Positions 6,761 to 8,629 of a stretch of 8,629 bases of DNA are shown in pieces. The position numbers and the translations under genes are program-made. How positions within the stretch are numbered: the first letter of the stretch is position 1; the number at the start of each line of letters is the position of its first letter. This DNA is from Campylobacteraceae bacterium. Lineage in GTDB: Bacteria > Campylobacterota > Campylobacteria > Campylobacterales > JALSKU01. The stretch spans positions 1 to 8,629 of the forward strand of contig WFMT01000031.1 of the NCBI GenBank assembly GCA_015488975.1, written 5' to 3'. Under the pieces are notes generated by a model. It worked only from the letters and a program-made list of their open reading frames with translations, was not told the origin of the DNA and did not search any database.

Positions 6761-7569
6761 TACAAAACATCTCCAAAGTGAGGTCGAAGCCTTTTAAAAA
6801 CGATAGCACCAAAAATGCAAAAAAAAGCTGATAATCCGATATAATAAAGGGTTGCATGTTGCATCTGCCAAAACCAGCGATGGTTAATAAAACTATCTCT
6901 ATATCCTTCTATAATATAATAAGCAGGATTTAATTTTACAATCCATTGATATCTTTGTGGCACCATTGTCATATTCCAAAATATTGGAGTGGCCCAAAAA
7001 CCTATCTGTAGTAGTAGCGCTATAATCTGACCAATATCTTTTATAAACACCTGCATGGCAGATGTTATCCAAGATAATCCAAGAGCCAAAAACATTATAC
7101 ATAAGACATAATAAGGCAATTGTAACCAATATATACTAGGTTTGAACCCATATAACAAAAAGAAAAACATCAAAAATGCAAGAAGTCCAAGATGGATTAA
7201 AAATGCTGATCCCATTGGAACAAGAGGTAATATGCTTACCCTAAAAGATACTTTTTTAACGAGAAAGTCATTAGCAACAATAGCATTGCTTCCATTGTTT
7301 AATGCATCTGAAATAAAAAACCATGGAAGCATTCCTGTTGACAACCATAAAAAATAAGGCACATTGCCATGTGGTGCTGAGCGAAAACCATAAGTAAAAA
7401 CTAGCCAAATTACTATAATGAAACTAAGTGGTTGTATAAATGCCCATAAAAGTCCTAAATATGAACCAAGATATTGTTTTTTAAAATCATTAATTATAAG
7501 TATTTTCAGCAGAGCTTTGTTTGCAAAAAGATGGTTCAAAAATCGATAAAATTCTTTTATATAACGCAT
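6760..7569 (-). CDS. wzm: Polysaccharide ABC transporter permease (Wzm)
   Basis: The protein has 269 residues and matches the ABC-2 permease family of O-antigen and capsule exporters. The cytoplasmic N-terminus holds the segment DFKKQYLGSYLGLLWAFIQP at 28-47, typical of Wzm/KpsM. Six hydrophobic segments follow, at about 43-60, 73-88, 118-140, 153-172, 176-196 and 241-258. NPAYYIIEGYRDSF at 214-227 is the usual motif between the last two. With Wzt it forms the inner-membrane channel for undecaprenyl-linked glycan. The ATG at 7569 is 6 bp after the stop of the small secreted protein gene and in the same frame. No strong Shine-Dalgarno is visible, so translation may depend on coupling to the upstream gene. 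An in-frame TAG just upstream rules out a longer start. Confidence 0.93.
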   Translation of the reverse strand: MRYIKEFYRFLNHLFANKALLKILIINDFKKQYLGSYLGLLWAFIQPLSFIIVIWLVFTYGFRSAPHGNVPYFLWLSTGMLPWFFISDALNNGSNAIVANDFLVKKVSFRVSILPLVPMGSAFLIHLGLLAFLMFFFLLYGFKPSIYWLQLPYYVLCIMFLALGLSWITSAMQVFIKDIGQIIALLLQIGFWATPIFWNMTMVPQRYQWIVKLNPAYYIIEGYRDSFINHRWFWQMQHATLYYIGLSAFFCIFGAIVFKRLRPHFGDVL

Positions 7570-7575
7570 ACAATT

Positions 7576-7953
7576 CTATTGAGAGAGTTTTTTCAGTGAT
7601 TTTGTACACTCTACTTTCATCATCCCATCTGTATACGGAGTAGGTGTCTTAAATGCTATGATAAGATTTGTATATTTATAAGTACCAAACGAAAAGACTT
7701 GTGCTGTCGTGTTTTTTGTTTTGCGTATAACGCAGTCGTTGTACTGTTCTTTTTGAATAGCATCACACGTATAACCGTTTGCAGGGGCTTTTCTTTTAAA
7801 TCTTTTATCAAATGTCGGAATATTCTGACCGTTTTTTGTTAGAGTGCAGTTCGTATCTTTGGAATATTTTAGTATATAGGTATCATTAGCCATAGATACG
7901 GTAGATGATATTAGATAAGTTGCAATAATTGGCAACAAAGAGATTTTGTTCAT
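7576..7953 (-). CDS. Small secreted four-cysteine protein of unknown function
   Basis: The protein has 125 residues and I do not recognise a family. Residues 1-22 form a signal peptide: a lysine at 3, a hydrophobic core LLPIIATYLI and a plausible cleavage site Ser-Met-Ala before Asn23. The mature part (about 103 residues) has four cysteines, C36, C63, C74 and C116, which could form two disulfides in the periplasm. It is basic and rich in Thr, Lys and Tyr. The start at 7953 is well supported: AGGAGGT lies 6 nt upstream. The gene ends 6 bp before wzm and would be the first gene of the operon. Its linkage could reflect a role in glycan export, or it could simply share the promoter. No lipobox is present, so it is unlikely to be a lipoprotein. 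Confidence 0.75.
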   Translation of the reverse strand: MNKISLLPIIATYLISSTVSMANDTYILKYSKDTNCTLTKNGQNIPTFDKRFKRKAPANGYTCDAIQKEQYNDCVIRKTKNTTAQVFSFGTYKYTNLIIAFKTPTPYTDGMMKVECTKSLKKLSQ

Positions 7954-7959
7954 GCTTTT

Positions 7960-7984
7960 ACCTCCTAAATTTTTCTGTAGTATA
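7960..7984 (-). promoter_or_regulatory. Candidate promoter -10 and strong ribosome binding site of the glycan-export operon
   Basis: On the minus strand a TATACT hexamer (7979-7984) sits about 25 bp upstream of the start codon, followed by a strong AGGAGGT Shine-Dalgarno (7960-7966). There is no convincing -35 hexamer, and the upstream DNA is AT-rich, as is usual for Campylobacterota sigma-70 promoters. The implied leader is only about 20 nt. The ribosome binding site is secure; the promoter is a motif match only. Confidence 0.45.
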
Positions 7985-8184
7985 TCAAAGTAATATTAAA
8001 TAATAGATAAAAATCTTTATGCATTTCAGCCTTAAAATACGAATAGCTAAAAGATATAGATTTAGTTAGTATACAGTCAAAAAGCAGATGATGCTATAGC
8101 AAAAGAAGTAGAAAAATGTTATATCAGTTTACTACAGAGGAATCAATATGCACAATAAGAAAAATATGTCCAATTCTTGGTCTG

Positions 8185-8215
8185 TTGTTAAATAGCATAA
8201 AATTTATGGTAGAAT
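8185..8215 (+). promoter_or_regulatory. Candidate sigma-70 promoter for gspG
   Basis: TTGTTA (8185-8190) and TAGAAT (8210-8215) are separated by 19 bp, somewhat longer than ideal, and lie 33 bp before the gspG start codon. The region is AT-rich, so chance matches are likely. Confidence 0.3.
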
Positions 8216-8220
8216 TTTAT
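8196..8220. promoter_or_regulatory. Overlapping palindromes at the candidate gspG promoter
   Basis: Arms ATAAAATT (8197-8204) and AATTTTAT (8213-8220) form a perfect 8-bp inverted repeat with an 8-nt spacer that covers the putative -10. A second palindrome, CATAAA-A-TTTATG (8196-8208), overlaps it. They could be an operator, but AT-rich DNA produces such repeats by chance. Confidence 0.3.
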
Positions 8221-8247
8221 ATAAAAATTTGGAAGAAGATCTAGAAT

Positions 8248-8629
8248 ATGAGAAGAAAAAATCAGTTTAGAAAAGCTTTTACACTCATTGAGCTTTTAGT
8301 TGTTATTGTTATTATCGCATTATTGGCATCTATAGTTGTACCAAAATTTTTCGGTAAACTCGATTTTGCAAAAGTAAAAACAGCAGAAACACAAATGAAA
8401 ATGCTCTCACAGGCGCTTGATTCATTTCGATTGGATGTTGGCTACTATCCAACAACACAAGAGGGACTTAAAGTGTTATGGGTCAAACATTCATCTTTGA
8501 AAAACTGGAACGGTCCTTATCTGCCAAAACCTGTAAAAGAAGATCCTTGGGGATATCCATATCATTATAAACGACCAGGGAAAAATTCTGAGCCTTATGC
8601 TTTATATGATTTGGGTTCTGATGGAAAAG
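8248..8629 (+). CDS. gspG: Type II secretion major pseudopilin GspG (partial, C-terminus cut by window edge)
   Basis: The gene is open to the right edge with 127 complete codons. It begins with a short basic leader (MRRKNQFRKA) and the prepilin motif FTLIELLVVIVIIALLASIV. The prepilin peptidase site lies between Ala10 and Phe11, and Glu15 is the conserved Glu5 of the mature pilin. The -1 residue is Ala rather than the usual Gly. The body matches GspG: YYPTTQEGLKVL at 66-77, GPYLPKPVKEDPWGYPYHY at 89-107 and YALYDLGSDGK at 117-127, where the calcium-site loop begins. GspG polymerises into the periplasmic pseudopilus that drives type II secretion. A GGAAG lies about 13 nt before the ATG. The gene is divergent from the glycan operon, so it is probably an unrelated neighbour and the first gene of its own transcription unit. 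Confidence 0.93.
   Translation, partial: MRRKNQFRKAFTLIELLVVIVIIALLASIVVPKFFGKLDFAKVKTAETQMKMLSQALDSFRLDVGYYPTTQEGLKVLWVKHSSLKNWNGPYLPKPVKEDPWGYPYHYKRPGKNSEPYALYDLGSDGK

Overview
The window looks like a chromosomal segment from an AT-rich Gram-negative bacterium. The most likely group is Campylobacterota (Sulfurimonas/Sulfuricurvum-like). This rests on the AT-rich coding, the Ala-Phe-Thr-Leu-Ile-Glu type IV prepilin cleavage site and the style of the glycan genes. It is an inference; no marker gene is present.

Layout: almost everything from 1 to 7953 lies on the minus strand and forms a surface-polysaccharide locus read right to left. In transcription order it holds: a small secreted four-cysteine protein (7576-7953); the ABC-2 permease Wzm (6760-7569); the ATPase Wzt with a C-terminal glycan-binding domain (5435-6760); a sulfotransferase (4606-5445); a second sulfotransferase with a long C-terminal coiled coil carrying an 84-bp tandem duplication (3379-4599); and a two-domain WbsX (GH99-like) plus RgpF-like protein (1347-3362). 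A decayed stretch follows (about 658-1266) with a broken family 2 glycosyltransferase and a broken unidentified ORF split by a 29-bp palindrome. The last gene is the N-terminal part of a WbaP/WcaJ-type polyprenyl-phosphate sugar-1-phosphate transferase, cut by the left edge. Genes from 3379 to 7953 overlap or are 6 bp or less apart; the WbsX gene follows after 16 bp. They are probably one operon from a promoter near 7980.

Divergently, at 8248-8629, the major pseudopilin gspG of a type II secretion system begins and runs off the right edge. The 294-bp divergent intergenic region holds candidate promoters, a palindrome next to the gspG promoter and a possible 15-codon leader ORF.

How the genes could work together: the phosphotransferase primes undecaprenyl phosphate with a sugar, and glycosyltransferases build a chain. 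The sulfotransferases may add sulfate, internally or as a terminal cap. Wzt then recognises the finished chain through its C-terminal domain and Wzm exports it. The most interesting idea is that the sulfotransferase/coiled-coil protein is a WbdD-like chain terminator plus molecular ruler. Its tandem repeat is exactly 28 residues (four heptads), and the heptad register runs unbroken through about 105 residues. Repeat copy number could therefore set glycan length. This is a hypothesis; only the domain layout, repeat and register are seen directly.
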